The notes under the pieces are model-generated. The model was given only the letters and a program-made list of their open reading frames with translations, had not been told where the DNA came from and did no database searches. Made by a program: the position numbers and the translations under genes. A stretch of DNA of 40,000 nucleotides, taken from the NCBI GenBank assembly GCA_009760855.2, contig WPIO01000164.1, forward strand, positions 1-40,000. Reading direction: 5' to 3'. The stretch comes from Cristatella mucedo. Lineage: Eukaryota > Bryozoa > Phylactolaemata > Cristatellidae. Shown piece after piece: positions 23,330-33,547 of the stretch. Position 1 is the first letter of the stretch. Each line of letters starts with the position of its first letter.

Positions 23330-23992
23330 ACTAAAAATAATGCACTTGATGAAGCGCCCTCAGAGAACTTAATCTTCTCTAGGCGCTTTACCTTGCTGCA
23401 AAGGGAAATGCATATCAACGGTGAGTAAAATAATGCTTTAAAAACAAACAAAATGAATAACGTGGTTAGTGGCAGCATGCACAGTGTCAGCACGCATAAG
23501 CAAATCAAGGACGAATCACAGGGACCCACTAAATGCTGTCCTAAATAGGTGTTTTTTAAATTATTTTTAAATTTGGTCAGGTCAGGGGATGTTCTGACGC
23601 AAGTCGGGAGGGAGTTCCAGGCTTTGGGAGCGTACGAACTAAATGCATGGTCTCCAAAAGGATTTGAGAATTGTATGGGGTATTTGTAGACTGTTGGATT
23701 CCGGAAGCGGGTGGTACGATGTTTGGCCTGATGTGGGGAGTATATCTGAGAGATAGGCTGGAGCCAAAGAATGAAGTGACTTAAAAAGCGAGCGACAAAA
23801 CCTTGAAGTCAATCCGTTGCATGACTAGTAGCCAGTGCAGGTCGGCGAGAATTGGAGTAATGTGGCAACTGCGACGCTCACGACAGACAACCCTAGCTGG
23901 GGAGTTTTGCACCAGCTGCAATCGCCTGATCTCACATGCCGGTAGGCCAGCGAGCAGTGAGTTGCAGACGTCGAGACGGGATGTCACGAATG
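23330..23992 (-). mobile_element. L2 group A fragment, TSD CTTTCT
   Basis: A minus-strand, 5'-truncated copy beginning at a [20 protein letters not shown] segment and running to the ATT-type tail at the 23330 side. CTTTCT flanks it at 23324-23329 and 23993-23998, and copy 1 of the block reads straight through (about 4290-4310). Stops and a frameshift lie in the [13 protein letters not shown] region. Confidence 0.88.
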
Positions 23993-24119
23993 CTTTCTTG
24001 CTTTAATTAGTAGCCATGGACTAAAATATGTATATATCTACCGCGATAATATTGTTCTCATACTTCAATATTTATTTCGCTATTACTTTTGGTAACAAGC
24101 TTATAATACTTGATTCAAA

Positions 24120-24540
24120 TCAATAGCCTATTTCTTTTTTAATTTCAAAACACATAGCCACCGGAGGCCACCTTCCATGAGATAGAACAACGAAAAAGAG
24201 TTTCATCGTGAGCCGAGAGCGATCTCCTAACCTCTGTGTTAGCGATCGATCTATGGAGACTCTCTGACGGTGTTCAGAGAGCGCATACGTTGGACCATGT
24301 GAGTGGGTCCAAGCAAGTACAGGAAATCCGCGGAAGTGTTTCTCCACGGCGTCTTAGGCAACCAGGAATAGCTAAGTACGTGGGTGCGACTATAGCAGAG
24401 GCGCACGGAGAGCAGTACTTTAAAAATTCAGTGCGACATGTGGTTATCTTCCGTGGGACTGACCGCTTAAAAACCTTTCCTCGAGCGGTAAACGATCCCA
24501 CGACCTCTGGTATACGGTACAGTGCTCTCAACGATTAAGC
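24120..24540 (-). mobile_element. SINE-like unit with tRNA-like head, copy 2
   Basis: Counterpart of 4440-4850. The head reads identically through the A-box-like segment (24520-24540) and the degenerate B box (24487-24499), so the B box was already decayed when the block was duplicated. Body differences are scattered substitutions. Confidence 0.5.
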
Positions 24541-25097
24541 AAGTACGATGATAATGTTGTGTTTGAATCAAGCCGTGTGCGGTTCGGTATTTCCAACAAC
24601 AAGCGGTTGAGTTAGCCGTTAAGGCTCTTCTGCCGCTGCGCCAATGAAGCCGGTTATCAAGCTAAAATGAGACTTTGTCCTGGCCAGCCTCGCATATAAT
24701 ATGGCTGAGAGAAAACAAGTTTGTCAAAATCAATTAAAAGCCACAATCGCCCTTACCGGCCTGAACTACAAAAGGCTGTACATGTTAAATATCCTTGGCG
24801 ATAGGAAAGCGACCATTCAATCAAACTGCGCCTTTAAGTTAGCCAATTTTGTCCTAGTTCTTTGGTCCTACTTCGCGAAGTTCTTGTGAGTTCTGCGCCT
24901 CTGCCGAATAATTTATAATTTGTTTGACGTAATTAACGCTTGCAAAGCCGAGTGAAAATTTTATGCGAAAGAGCACAGTCCAAAAGGTCGAAGTGCGTAA
25001 GTAAAGAATTTCGTTGCTCATCCGCTCCACAATGTCGTCGCGCATCGACGGCCATGGCCACGGCGTATGCCATATAACATCTGATGGTGATAATAAT

Positions 25098-25360
25098 AGT
25101 AATAATGCACTTGCTAAAGCGCCCTCAGACGACTCAATCTTTTATTGGTGCTTTGCATTTTCTAAAAGGGAAACGCGATTGAATGGTGATTAATATCATG
25201 ATTGATGAACAATATGGATGACATGGTTAGGGGTGACACGTAAGTGTGGTTAGTGGCAGAAATGCACAGTGTCAGCACGCATTAGCACATACAGGACAAA
25301 TCACAGGACCCACTAAATGCTGTCATAAATAGGTGTGTTATTAAGTTCTTTTTAAACACT
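25098..25360 (-). mobile_element. L2 group A 3' fragment, copy 2
   Basis: The same truncated insertion as 5428-5690, with matching breakpoints, so it predates the duplication. It is followed by the left arm and loop of the hairpin (to 25457). Confidence 0.8.
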
Positions 25361-25457
25361 CGCAAAGCCGTGTGAAAATGTCTCATTTTATAGTAGACCA
25401 CACATGTTTGAGCGCCACTGTGCATTAAAACGCTTGAACGTGTGCAGTCTACCAAAA

Positions 25458-25917
25458 GTATTCACGGCCATTCACCGGGGCCCATGCATCACCAAAGCTT
25501 ACATCGATTGAATGAGAATTGAACACCACGCCTGCATTTACGCTGAACCAACGGGACTTCCACATGGTGCACCAGAAAAGCAGAGAAAAAGAGAGATAGG
25601 GAGGGGAAGAAAGAGAAAGAGCGAGAGCTGATATCCCTCTAGGCCGGCGGTCACAGACTGAGCTAGACAGCGTCTTTCGTGCATCAAAGGCTTGGCGTTG
25701 GAGGCAGGAGACTTTGATCGACCGTGTGGCCTGGCCCGACGGCACGTTTGTACGCTGGAGAGCTGTCAAATTCGTTGACAGCGGCGACGTAGCGTGAGTG
25801 GAAGCTTCCCGTGGACGGCGCGTCCGCCAAAGCGCTCTGCATTTATCGGCCAACGAAAGCCAAGCGCTTCTACGACTAGAAACATTGCTATGCATTCTCA
25901 GGGCGACACGAGCAGAG
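25458..25917. other. Unrecognised sequence with a short GA patch
   Basis: A minus-strand frame at 25449-25925 is open for 158 codons, but it crosses a purine-rich patch (25575-25625) and shows no domain or motif. It is left as undetermined. Confidence 0.4.
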
Positions 25918-26730
25918 GGCAGCAAACTTTCTTAAACTGAACGACAACGAAACTAACTTAAAACAACTTAATGGGCAAAACAGAGTGTGATGATTCAGAA
26001 ATTGGAAAACTTGGCGCTGAAAATCGGCTCTGCCAGCATATCTTCTGTTAAATCTGCACGAAATCTGTGCGTCCTATTCCAAAGGGATCTTTCATTAGAC
26101 GACCACATCAGCTCGCCTGTCAGCTCTGCCTCCCATCAGCTGCATAGCATTGCTAAAATTCAGAATTTTTTAACAGGCATACTACGTCTAAATTGATCCC
26201 TGCAATTGTGGTATTCGGTATCGATTTCTGTACTTCACTGCTTGCTGGTCTTCCGTGTAATCAGGCACTTGGACCTGGTGCAAGACTCTGAAGCTAAGCT
26301 TGTCTGTCTTGGATGTTGCAGTTGCCGCGTGCACTTGTCGCCGACATGCACTGGCTCCCATTCGAGCAGCTTATCGACTTCAATGTTCTGTCACTTACTT
26401 TTAGGTAACTCCACTATGTGGCTCCAGCTTATGTCAGATCTACTGCCCCACCAGGTTAAGCGTCATACCATCCACTTTTCGCGATGTAATCGCATAGCTA
26501 CACCTCGTACGAACCTCGAATCCTTTGGAAACCGTGCCTTTGGTTAACATGCTTCTAAACCCTGGAACCCACTCACGACTGGCGTGACGGCATTCGGCAC
26601 ATAAAAAGGAAGCTAAACACGCATCTATTTATCCCAGCATTTAGTGATCCGTGTGATTCGTCATTTGCCTGCAGACACTTCGCATGCTGCCGATAACCTG
26701 ATTTGCAAAGTGATTCTGTGCATGTGGCAT
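25918..26730 (+). mobile_element. L2 group A copy, diverged
   Basis: Starts at AANFLKLNDNETN-like sequence of the RT thumb. It then gives IQKLENLALKIGSASISSV, LFQRDLSLDDHIS, LDLVQDSEAKLVCLG, a degenerate LSPTCTGSH (normally LADLHWLP) and SDLLPHQVKRHTIHFSRCNR. It is more diverged than other group A copies and lacks the final 3' UTR and ATT tail, breaking off near GTGCATGTGGCAT. Confidence 0.8.
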
Positions 26731-27499
26731 AGTGGCAGCCACGGTCCATGCGGAAGCTATTCCGTACTCGTTTCCGTTGAAGAGGCTGGTATCCATGCAG
26801 TGAGGAAAAGAAATATTAGCTGATTTAAACGCCCTATTTGTACAGCAGCAGGAGAGCTTTAAAGGCTAACACTGCCACTTGCATTTGGCAATCAGGAATC
26901 GCTTACTGCAGTGTTTGACCCCACTGACTCGGTCGTAGATAGCGAGCCCCTTACCTCCTGGGCTATCCAAAGTTGACCGTCACTACAACTTACAAAAATG
27001 CAAGGTATAACCTGTTGAGATCAGCTAGTGGATAAATGGTAAGTCTAAATCAGACGGCCATCAGCCAGACGGCTGATTGTAGTCAAAATCAGACGGCCAT
27101 CAAACAGATGGCTGATAGCAAAATTCGTCAATTTACCATCCAAGGCCGCATACTACAAATAACAGCGGGAGTCCCTAAATTTTTAACTGTAATTAATCGT
27201 TCGCACACTGCATGCAATCCATATTTATCTCGTCCACTGAATAAGCCAAGATACTCGCAGTCAGATTGCCGGTTAACCTGATACTGAAATTGCATGTGAC
27301 GGTGAGAATATTTCCTCTCCATTGCCGGCTTGTCCTGACGACGAGCCACACCTATTTTAAGCTCCGTCAGCTGAGTCGCCATCAAACAGCACTGTGGCTA
27401 TTCGATCTCGATCCGGCCACGTCACCTTGAGCTACAGGCCAAAAGCGCTTCTTTTTAGCACACCATTTTTCTGGCCTTTGCTAAGAATATACGCGGTAT
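26731..27499. other. Unique DNA with a short duplicated hairpin motif
   Basis: No gene. At 27050-27120 the motif ATCAGACGGCCATCA followed by CAGAYGGCTGAT occurs twice, about 40 bases apart. Each half can fold because ATCAGCC is answered by GGCTGAT. Confidence 0.5.
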
Positions 27500-27850
27500 T
27501 TATATTTAGTTCGCATGCTTGCAAAGCCTGGGCCTTACTCCTGACTTGCGTAACGGCATTCCCTGACTTCACAAGTAAAGAGGAAGCTAAGCACGCAACT
27601 TTTTATCAAGCGATTAATAGGCCAATGCCAGTCGTTCTTTGTGTGCTTATGCGTGCTGACTCTGAGCACGGTGCCACTAACTCAAGTTTGCAAGCTGACC
27701 CTTTGCATGTCACCTCTATTCATTGTAAGCTGGTTGCCATCGATAGTGCTACCAGTAACCATTTAATCATGCTCGCTTTCGAGAAAATGTGAAATGCTTA
27801 AAAAAAGATTGGATTCTCTTAAGGTGCTATAATAAATGTGCTATTATTTA
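27500..27850 (+). mobile_element. L2 group A 3' fragment
   Basis: TTTAGTTCGCATGCTTGCAA begins the coding end (SACLQSLG-like). The 3' UTR follows (GCTTATGCGTGCTGACTCTG, ATTGGATTCTCTTAAGGTGC) and the tail is decayed to ATTATTTAAATATG. Diverged and dead. Confidence 0.75.
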
Positions 27851-27944
27851 AATATGAATTTGAATTAAATTCATTATTATTTGTATTATTATATGCATTG
27901 CCAATGCATGGCCTACTTCTGGCCGATTTGCTCTGAATAAATAT

Positions 27945-28150
27945 TTGTTGAGGTGGCTTCCACGCGGCACACTTTCTCGGCACCTTAAATACTACCTGCT
28001 CAACAGCCTCTTTTGTATATCGACAGAAGAGTCTTTACGGCAATCATCACCGCTTGTAGCGGCAATGAAAGATTGCCCACCGCAAGATTCGAACCCATTA
28101 CCTCGGAGTGAGATCGTGAAAAGCAACCACCTTACCTAGTGTGCACTTAC
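27945..28150 (-). mobile_element. tRNA-derived SINE, copy 2
   Basis: Same family as 16690-16870. B box GGTTCGAATCT (minus, 28085-28095), an A-box-like TGCACACTAGG near 28133-28143, and the shared body GGTGATGATTGCCGTAAAG and CTCTTCTGTCG. It extends further 3' (to about 27945), giving an estimate of about 200 bases for the element. The anticodon-arm region differs from copy 1 at several positions, so the copies are old or come from different subfamilies. Confidence 0.75.
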
Positions 28151-28549
28151 CAGATCTTAGGAATAGAGGCATGAATACAGTCAGCATGCTTTCTCGGGTC
28201 CGCCGCCCTACTGGCCTGCTCTACCGCACCTAGCAGGCTGTGGCGATAGCTTCGCTTACTCTTAGTGACATTTACGTTATTATCGTGAGTTTTTGCTTCG
28301 CTTTTGCCTTGAAAATGGATCCATCTTGTTGCTGCAGCTGCCAGGCGTCGTGAATTTGGAATCTTGGACAGGAAGCCAACCCGTGTCACGAATAGGGTAA
28401 AGGGTGCTTTAAAGTATTTCATGACGCACCCAAAGCCATCTGGCTCACCCTCCCTCAGTGAGAACGGGTTCTCATTGGCACAATACAAAAATTATTAAAT
28501 ACTTGCGAAAAAGACTTACATTTCCTAAACAATAACATTTCTCTCACCC
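28151..28549. other. No feature recognised
   Basis: A minus-strand frame at 28147-28488 is open for about 113 codons but has no motif and no start context. Not supported as a gene. Confidence 0.4.
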
Positions 28550-29495
28550 TTGAATTTTTATTTTCGCTTTGGTTTGCGAGAGCATGCATTGTGTGCCTTA
28601 TTCAAAACATTAACCTATTTTTATTTTTAAATATGAAAAATCCACTGCCGGAGACCAGGTGCCGTGGGATTAAATAACGAAGAGTTTCGTCTCAAGCTAG
28701 AAGCGATCCCCTAAACTCGTGCCTAACGATCTAGCCGATTGGCTGCAGAGACAGCCAGTCTCGCGGCACGCAGCCCGGGGCCATAAAGCTTTTGCTCTAA
28801 ATGGCCACTGGCGTGCTCGAGCCGAATTCTGATGGACTGCGTGCAAGAATTCGTGCACATTTTCAGCATCCACGAGCCTTCAGGTCCTGTATGGACAATA
28901 CAGTATATGTTATCTTCCTCTGCTTAAAGACCGTTGGCGACAGAAGCTTTAGTTCTGCAGGTCCTCGAGTGTAGAACTCGCTTCCACGATTCTTACGCAA
29001 CAACAACTACTCTCCTGCTGCCGACTATGGCACATCCTTTCCAGCCGTCCAGGGTGGCTACTGCAATGTTGCTCACTACCTCAACTGCTTTCCTGACTTT
29101 ACTATGTTTCCTGCGTTCTCTTTGTTGGGCAGGATGAAGTCTGTTGGCAAGCGAATGCATACCGAAAGCCGCTTAGGCTGCTAGTTCGCTTTGCAAAACT
29201 ATCCTGCATTAAGCCACATAGTCTTTGTGGCTATGTGCAGTTGCAGACGGAGATACGTTAGATTTCCTGATATTGTCTATTTTAGGCACCGAGTACAATC
29301 AGTAGGCGGGCTCCTCTCGGCGACGAGAGAACGTATACATTGCACGACTTGAGTGGGTCCACGAAAGTTGAAGAAAGCCCCGGGGTTCTGCCATAGCATC
29401 TTTGGAATTCCGGAATTGCTGAGTATATTATCCGACCTCTCGCCGCGGCTGAACGAAAAGTAGCAAATTCAAAAATGCATAGCAACACCAGGCTG
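28550..29495 (-). repeat. Third, interrupted copy of the SINE-like unit body
   Basis: 28550-28737 matches 4385-4550 (ACATTAACCTA, CCACTGCCGGAGACC, AACGATCTAGC). Homology resumes at 29310-29495 with GAGTGGGTCCA, GCATCTTTGGAATTCCGGAA and TAGCAAATTCAAAAATGCA. Between the halves lies foreign DNA including the L2 group B fragment at 28877-29265. The tRNA-like head present in the other two copies is not recognised here. Confidence 0.55.
28877..29265 (+). mobile_element. L2 group B 3' fragment
   Basis: Matches the C-terminal coding end of group B (CAGGTCCTGTATGGACAATA, TTGGCGACAGAAGCTTTAGT, then the NSLPQFL region) and its 3' UTR (GTCTTTGTGGCT, GTTGCAGACGGAGATACG). A stop lies where the RLWNSLP motif should begin. 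The ATTAC tail is reduced to one decayed unit. Confidence 0.8.
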
Positions 29496-30016
29496 TCTTT
29501 TAAAAATATTAATTATTATTATACATTTGTGTCACGTCCTCGGAGAATTATATCGCTTTTTATGCACTTCACAGATCCTGTAGAGAAAGCATGGCCAAGC
29601 GAGAAGTGGTAGTATCACAATGTCATCAAGCACAGCATTGTTAGACGGACATGCTCAGGACCGTAGCGTCCCGAAGAGGGCAGGTAGGCGTATGTCATTG
29701 AGCGCTGGATCAGGAGCGCCAAAATGGGTGCCTACTGCTTTTGAAAAGAACTTTTATATCACATCTAGTGAAGACTTTGCTAGGCAGCACGATGCTTCGA
29801 GCGGCGAGAAATCAAGTCGAAGTTGCGGCACCTGTCTGCCAAAGCTACCAAGGTTCCAGGCTAGGCACATTGTAACGCCGAAGGCTCGGCGGGGTAGGCT
29901 TGACGTGCCGCTTACCTAGCGGCGTAGCCTATCGCCTAATGCCGTTCGGTGCGCGCCTACGCGCATTAAGCTGGCCGCCACAAAAATGAGCGTTTGTGGC
30001 GCTGACCTGCCTACCG
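29496..30016. other. Unassigned sequence left of LTR candidate
   Basis: A frame at 29620-29919 (99 codons, SAGSGAPKWVPTAFEKNFYI in the middle) has an ATG but no recognised family. The region directly right of the LTR candidate (31272-31470) would have been contiguous with it before insertion. It could be a broken exon or a transposon fragment. Confidence 0.35.
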
Positions 30017-30088
30017 TTACTAAAGGGGGTCGTGAGTCCGCGGCGTGAATTGGAAAGCGAGACACACAAATTGGGGATTTTACTGAAC

Positions 30089-30094
30089 TTTATT
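30089..30094 (-). terminator. Poly(A) signal in minus-strand LTR candidate
   Basis: AATAAA on the minus strand (TTTATT on plus), about 70 bases from the proposed LTR end. Confidence 0.4.
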
Positions 30095-30162
30095 CGCAAG
30101 CGCACAAAGTCGCTGCGCGTCTAGTTCAGCTTTATCTCCACACTCCTCGCACGTTCTCAACT

Positions 30163-30569
30163 GCACCAACACTCTTGCGGAGGGGATACTCCTCCACACT
30201 GAGCGCGACCCGGACCCTAAACCCTAACCGGAGAACTAGGAATCCGTTCCCACCTGCCGAGAGAATACCCCAAACACGCCAACTTAAACACTCTTGCGGA
30301 GGGAATACTTCTCCACACTGAAGCGCGAACCGGAGCCTAAACCCTACCCGGAGAACTAGAACTCAGTTTCCACCAGTGCGGCAGGAATACTCCACACACG
30401 CCAACTCAAGCACTCCTGCGGAGGAACTACTTCCCCACACTGGGGCTGCTTACGTGTATAATGGGAAACGACCCAAATAGACGGAGCCCGAACCAGAGTC
30501 TAAACCCTGACCGGAGAACTAGAACTCGGTTTCCAACAGTGCGGCAGGAATACTCCACACACGCCAACT
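30163..30569. repeat. Tandem array, three units of about 120 bases
   Basis: Each unit carries CACTCYTGCGGAGG, ACTYCYCCACACTG, CTAAACCCTRMCCGGAGAAC and ATACYCCACACACGCCAACT-like marks. Units begin near 30163, 30287 and 30406. The third is longer because about 40 bases are inserted after its CCACACTG. The telomere-like CCCTAAACCCTAA (30215-30227) belongs to the first unit and is not a telomere. Confidence 0.85.
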
Positions 30570-30859
30570 ACGCCTAGCTCGCACCGGCAAATCCCTATGC
30601 CGAGACCGCGTGCTAGCGCGCACACACAACACACAAAAGAATCACAAAATGCCAGCTCGGGCGCGATACGACCGTATTCGGTTAAGTTCACCGAATCCTC
30701 CTAGCGCTGTCTTGTCCTGTTCCGTCCATCGTCGGCGGACAGCCCGCCCTCCTCCCTCGCTTTCAGAGAAACGAGTGCCCGACGGCGTCGAAGCGCAGAG
30801 CCGGACCAAAGACACGACGATACTAAAGACACGAGGCCCAGAGCGAGCGTCGCTTGACT

Positions 30860-30867
30860 CTTAAATA
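30860..30867 (-). promoter_or_regulatory. TATA-like motif in minus-strand LTR candidate
   Basis: TATTTAAG on the minus strand, about 400 bases inside the proposed LTR start and followed by GC-rich leader sequence. Confidence 0.35.
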
Positions 30868-31271
30868 CTTAGCTGAGACAATGGGGCAAGAGCTTAGTGG
30901 TATTGGGCCCGACACCAGGGCCCATTACGGTAAGGAATTAATACCGGCACTAGGCCACTGGAACGTCCCCTCTGTCCAGCTTGAATGACGAATGGGTTCC
31001 AGACGATTCTTTTTGGACAGAGCGATGGCGAGGGTTGACAGGCCAGCCAACATCAATCAGCCGCTCCCGCGGGTATCGGACCAATTCTAAAGGCTGACTC
31101 GCCACCGCTGGTCAGAGAGCTTCCTGGCTTGCTCTTAAGCTATTCCTCTCTAACCGCACTGACGCTCCTCTCAGGCTCACTGCTCCAGGACAAAGGAGTT
31201 CTAGCCCGCCTCCGAACAGCTCTTGTTCGTGCTAAAATTCAGCCAAGGCCAGCAGGGCGCTACAACATTAC

Positions 31272-31837
31272 CGCGTGGATCATTAGGGCAACCCCTTAGC
31301 CAGCCGCGGGCCCGGCACACAGCTGGGAAAATTATTGCGGCAATAAATGAAGACGACAGGGCACGCCAGAGTAAGCTAGCAGAGATCCGGACCGTGGCCA
31401 GAGCTGCTGGCTGGACGCTCGGCGAGTTACCGTCATCCTCAGCAATCCACTCTAACTGTGCTACAAGTTAGAGAGCATCGGCACAGACGAGCTCTAATTT
31501 CGAGTGAATATATTGCAGTACACCTTCAATTTTACGTATCCGCCGAATTTCATGTCGCTGTGCTCACACGCTCACTCGTGCAAATGAACTGCAACGGCGG
31601 CAGCCTTACCCAAGTCCACTATAGGTCGCCTCAAATCCGCTACAAATCAGCTGCGCAAAGCTCCAACCAGTTTGAAATACTAAAATACGCTCGAACAAGC
31701 GCTCTCAGGAAGTCCACTGATAGATATAGCATTGGCCACCCGTTTAATACTGCAATCCTCTGCATTCCACGACAAAATAAAAGAAATCCCGTTCAAAAAA
31801 CCGCTTGTTTGATTGCATATGACAGTATACGCTTTGA
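31272..31837. other. Unassigned sequence with a short palindrome
   Basis: CTCTAACT and AGTTAGAG (31449-31474) form an 8-base-pair stem around a short loop. No gene is supported; the frame at 31223-31471 overlaps the LTR boundary. Confidence 0.4.
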
Positions 31838-33181
31838 AAATTGGAGACCGTGTATTTAGTTCGTATGCACCCCAAGCCTGGACCTCCCTCCCGACTTTCG
31901 TCAGAACATCCCCTGACTTGACCACATTTAAAAAGAACTTAAAAACACACCTATTTAGGACAGCACTTAGTGGATCTCTGCGATTCGTCCTTCACGTGCT
32001 TATGCGTGCTGACACTGCGCACACTGCCACTGACCACATTTGCATGCTGACTCTGTGCATGTCACCCCCAACCATGTTGATCATGTTGTTTTTCAAGCAT
32101 CATATTAATCGTCATTCAATTGCATTTCCTTTTAATAATAATAATAATAATAATGCACTTGATAAAGCGTCCTCAGAAAACTTAATCTCTTTCAAGGCGC
32201 TTTACATTTGCTGCAAAGTGAAATGCAATTGAATGGTAAGTAAAATCAAGCTTGAAAAAAAAACTGAATATCATGGTTAAGGGTGACATGCACAGGGTCA
32301 GCATGCAGTGTCAGCATGCATAAGCACATCAAGGACGAATCACAGGGACCCACTAAATGCTGTCCTAAATAGGTGTTTTTAAGTTCCTTTTAAATATGGT
32401 CAGGTCAGGGGATGTTCTGATGCAGGTCGGGAGGGAGTTCCAGGCTTGGGGAGCATACGAACTAAATGCATGGTCTCAAAAGGATTTAAGGTTTGTACGA
32501 GGAAGTGGCAAACAGTTGGATTCCGAAAAGCGGGTGGTACGATGCTTGGCCTGATGGGGTAGTATATCTGACAGATAGGCTGGAGCCATAGAATGAAGAG
32601 ACCTAAAAGTGAGCGATAAAACCTTGAAGTCAATCCGTTGCTTGACTGGTAGCCAGTGCAGGTCGGCGAGAAGTGGAGTAATGTGGCAACTGCGACGCTC
32701 TCGACAGACAAGCCTAGCTGCAGAGTTTTGCACCAGCTGCAATGCTCGTAGGCCAGTGAGCAGTGAGTTGCAGAAGTCGAGACGGGATATCACGAATGCA
32801 TGGACCAACTTGGACGTGGTAACCTTATCTAAACAAGCCCGAATTTTAGCAATGTTATGAAGCTGAAAATAGGCAGATTTGACTGTGGAGCTGATATGGT
32901 CGTCTAACGAGAGGTCGCCTTGGAATAAGACACATAGATTTCGAGCTGATTCAACTGGAGATATGCTTGCAGAGCCAATTTTGAGAGTCAGCCTTTCCAA
33001 TCTCTGAATCACTCTGGGTTTTCAAATAACTAGTAAGTTAGTTTTATCATCGTTTAGTTATATAAAATTAGCTGCCTTTGCAGCAAATGTAAAGCGCCTA
33101 GAAAGAGGTTGAGTTCTCTGAAGGCGCTTTAGCAAGTGGATTATTATTAGTATTATTTATATTATTATTATTATTATTATT
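31838..33181 (+). mobile_element. L2 group A fragment split by another L2
   Basis: The left part (31838-32132) runs from GGAGACCGTGTATTTAGTTC (RVFSSYAPQAWTSLP, then KKNLKTHLFRTALSGSL) into the 3' UTR. The right part (33080-33181) resumes at GCAGCAAATGTAAAGCGCC and ends in an (ATT)n tail longer than 30 bases. The gap is filled by the minus-strand copy of 32133-33074. Joined, the parts give the standard group A 3' end. Confidence 0.85.
32133..33074 (-). mobile_element. L2 group A copy nested in the previous one, TSD CCTTT
   Basis: Minus strand: KLNDDKTN remnant, then [99 protein letters not shown], and a 3' UTR to an (ATT)n tail at 32133-32155. About 178 codons are open in one frame (32476-33012), the best-kept group A coding end in the window. 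CCTTT flanks it at 32128-32132 and 33075-33079. It is the reference for the empty site of the LTR at 17363. Confidence 0.88.
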
Positions 33182-33547
33182 AGAGCCAGCGAGCGTCAGC
33201 CATTTTTATTTTGCTATTGGGGTGTTCCTGACGAGCCCCGTTTGATTGGTTGGTTATTACTGCGAGGAGGCATAAAAGTAGAAGCAGCTTCTCCTCGACG
33301 ATGGTTTGGCTCCTCCCCAAGATGTGTCGACGCATGGTGACTTGGTATGCAAGACCAGAGAGAAATTGATGATAAGTCGACATCAGAATTCGAGATAAGT
33401 CGACATTGTAAACGCAACTTCTAAAGCTGCGTTCACTGTCGGCCCTCCTAAATCAGCGCCGGTTTTGTGCCGACTTCCCTAAAGTTTAAAATACTATGTC
33501 ACCCGTCTTGGGAGGAGCGAAATTGGCCGGCTATAGTGCTGGAAAAG
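33182..33547. other. No feature recognised
   Basis: Short minus-strand frames of about 67 codons only, no motif. The boundary with the ATT tail at 33181 is sharp. Confidence 0.4.

Larger units (their letters stand above)
30021..31267 (-). mobile_element. LTR candidate with internal tandem array, 4-bp flanks TTAC
   Basis: On the minus strand the element starts TGTTGTAGCGCCC and ends CCCCCTTTA; TTAC flanks it at 30017-30020 and 31268-31271. Its internal order fits an LTR: U3, then a TATA-like TATTTAAG (30860-30867), a long leader with a tandem array (30163-30569), and AATAAA (30089-30094) near the end. The terminal CA expected of an LTR reads TA, and the length (1247 bases) is large, so the left boundary may be wrong. 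Four-base flanks alone are weak proof, but the same flank size is seen for the two LTR-like inserts in copy 2 of the block. Confidence 0.45.

Noticed and set aside
30215-30227. Telomere-like CCCTAAACCCTAA
   Set aside because: Only two units, part of a 120-base tandem repeat with other sequence; not a telomere or interstitial telomeric array.
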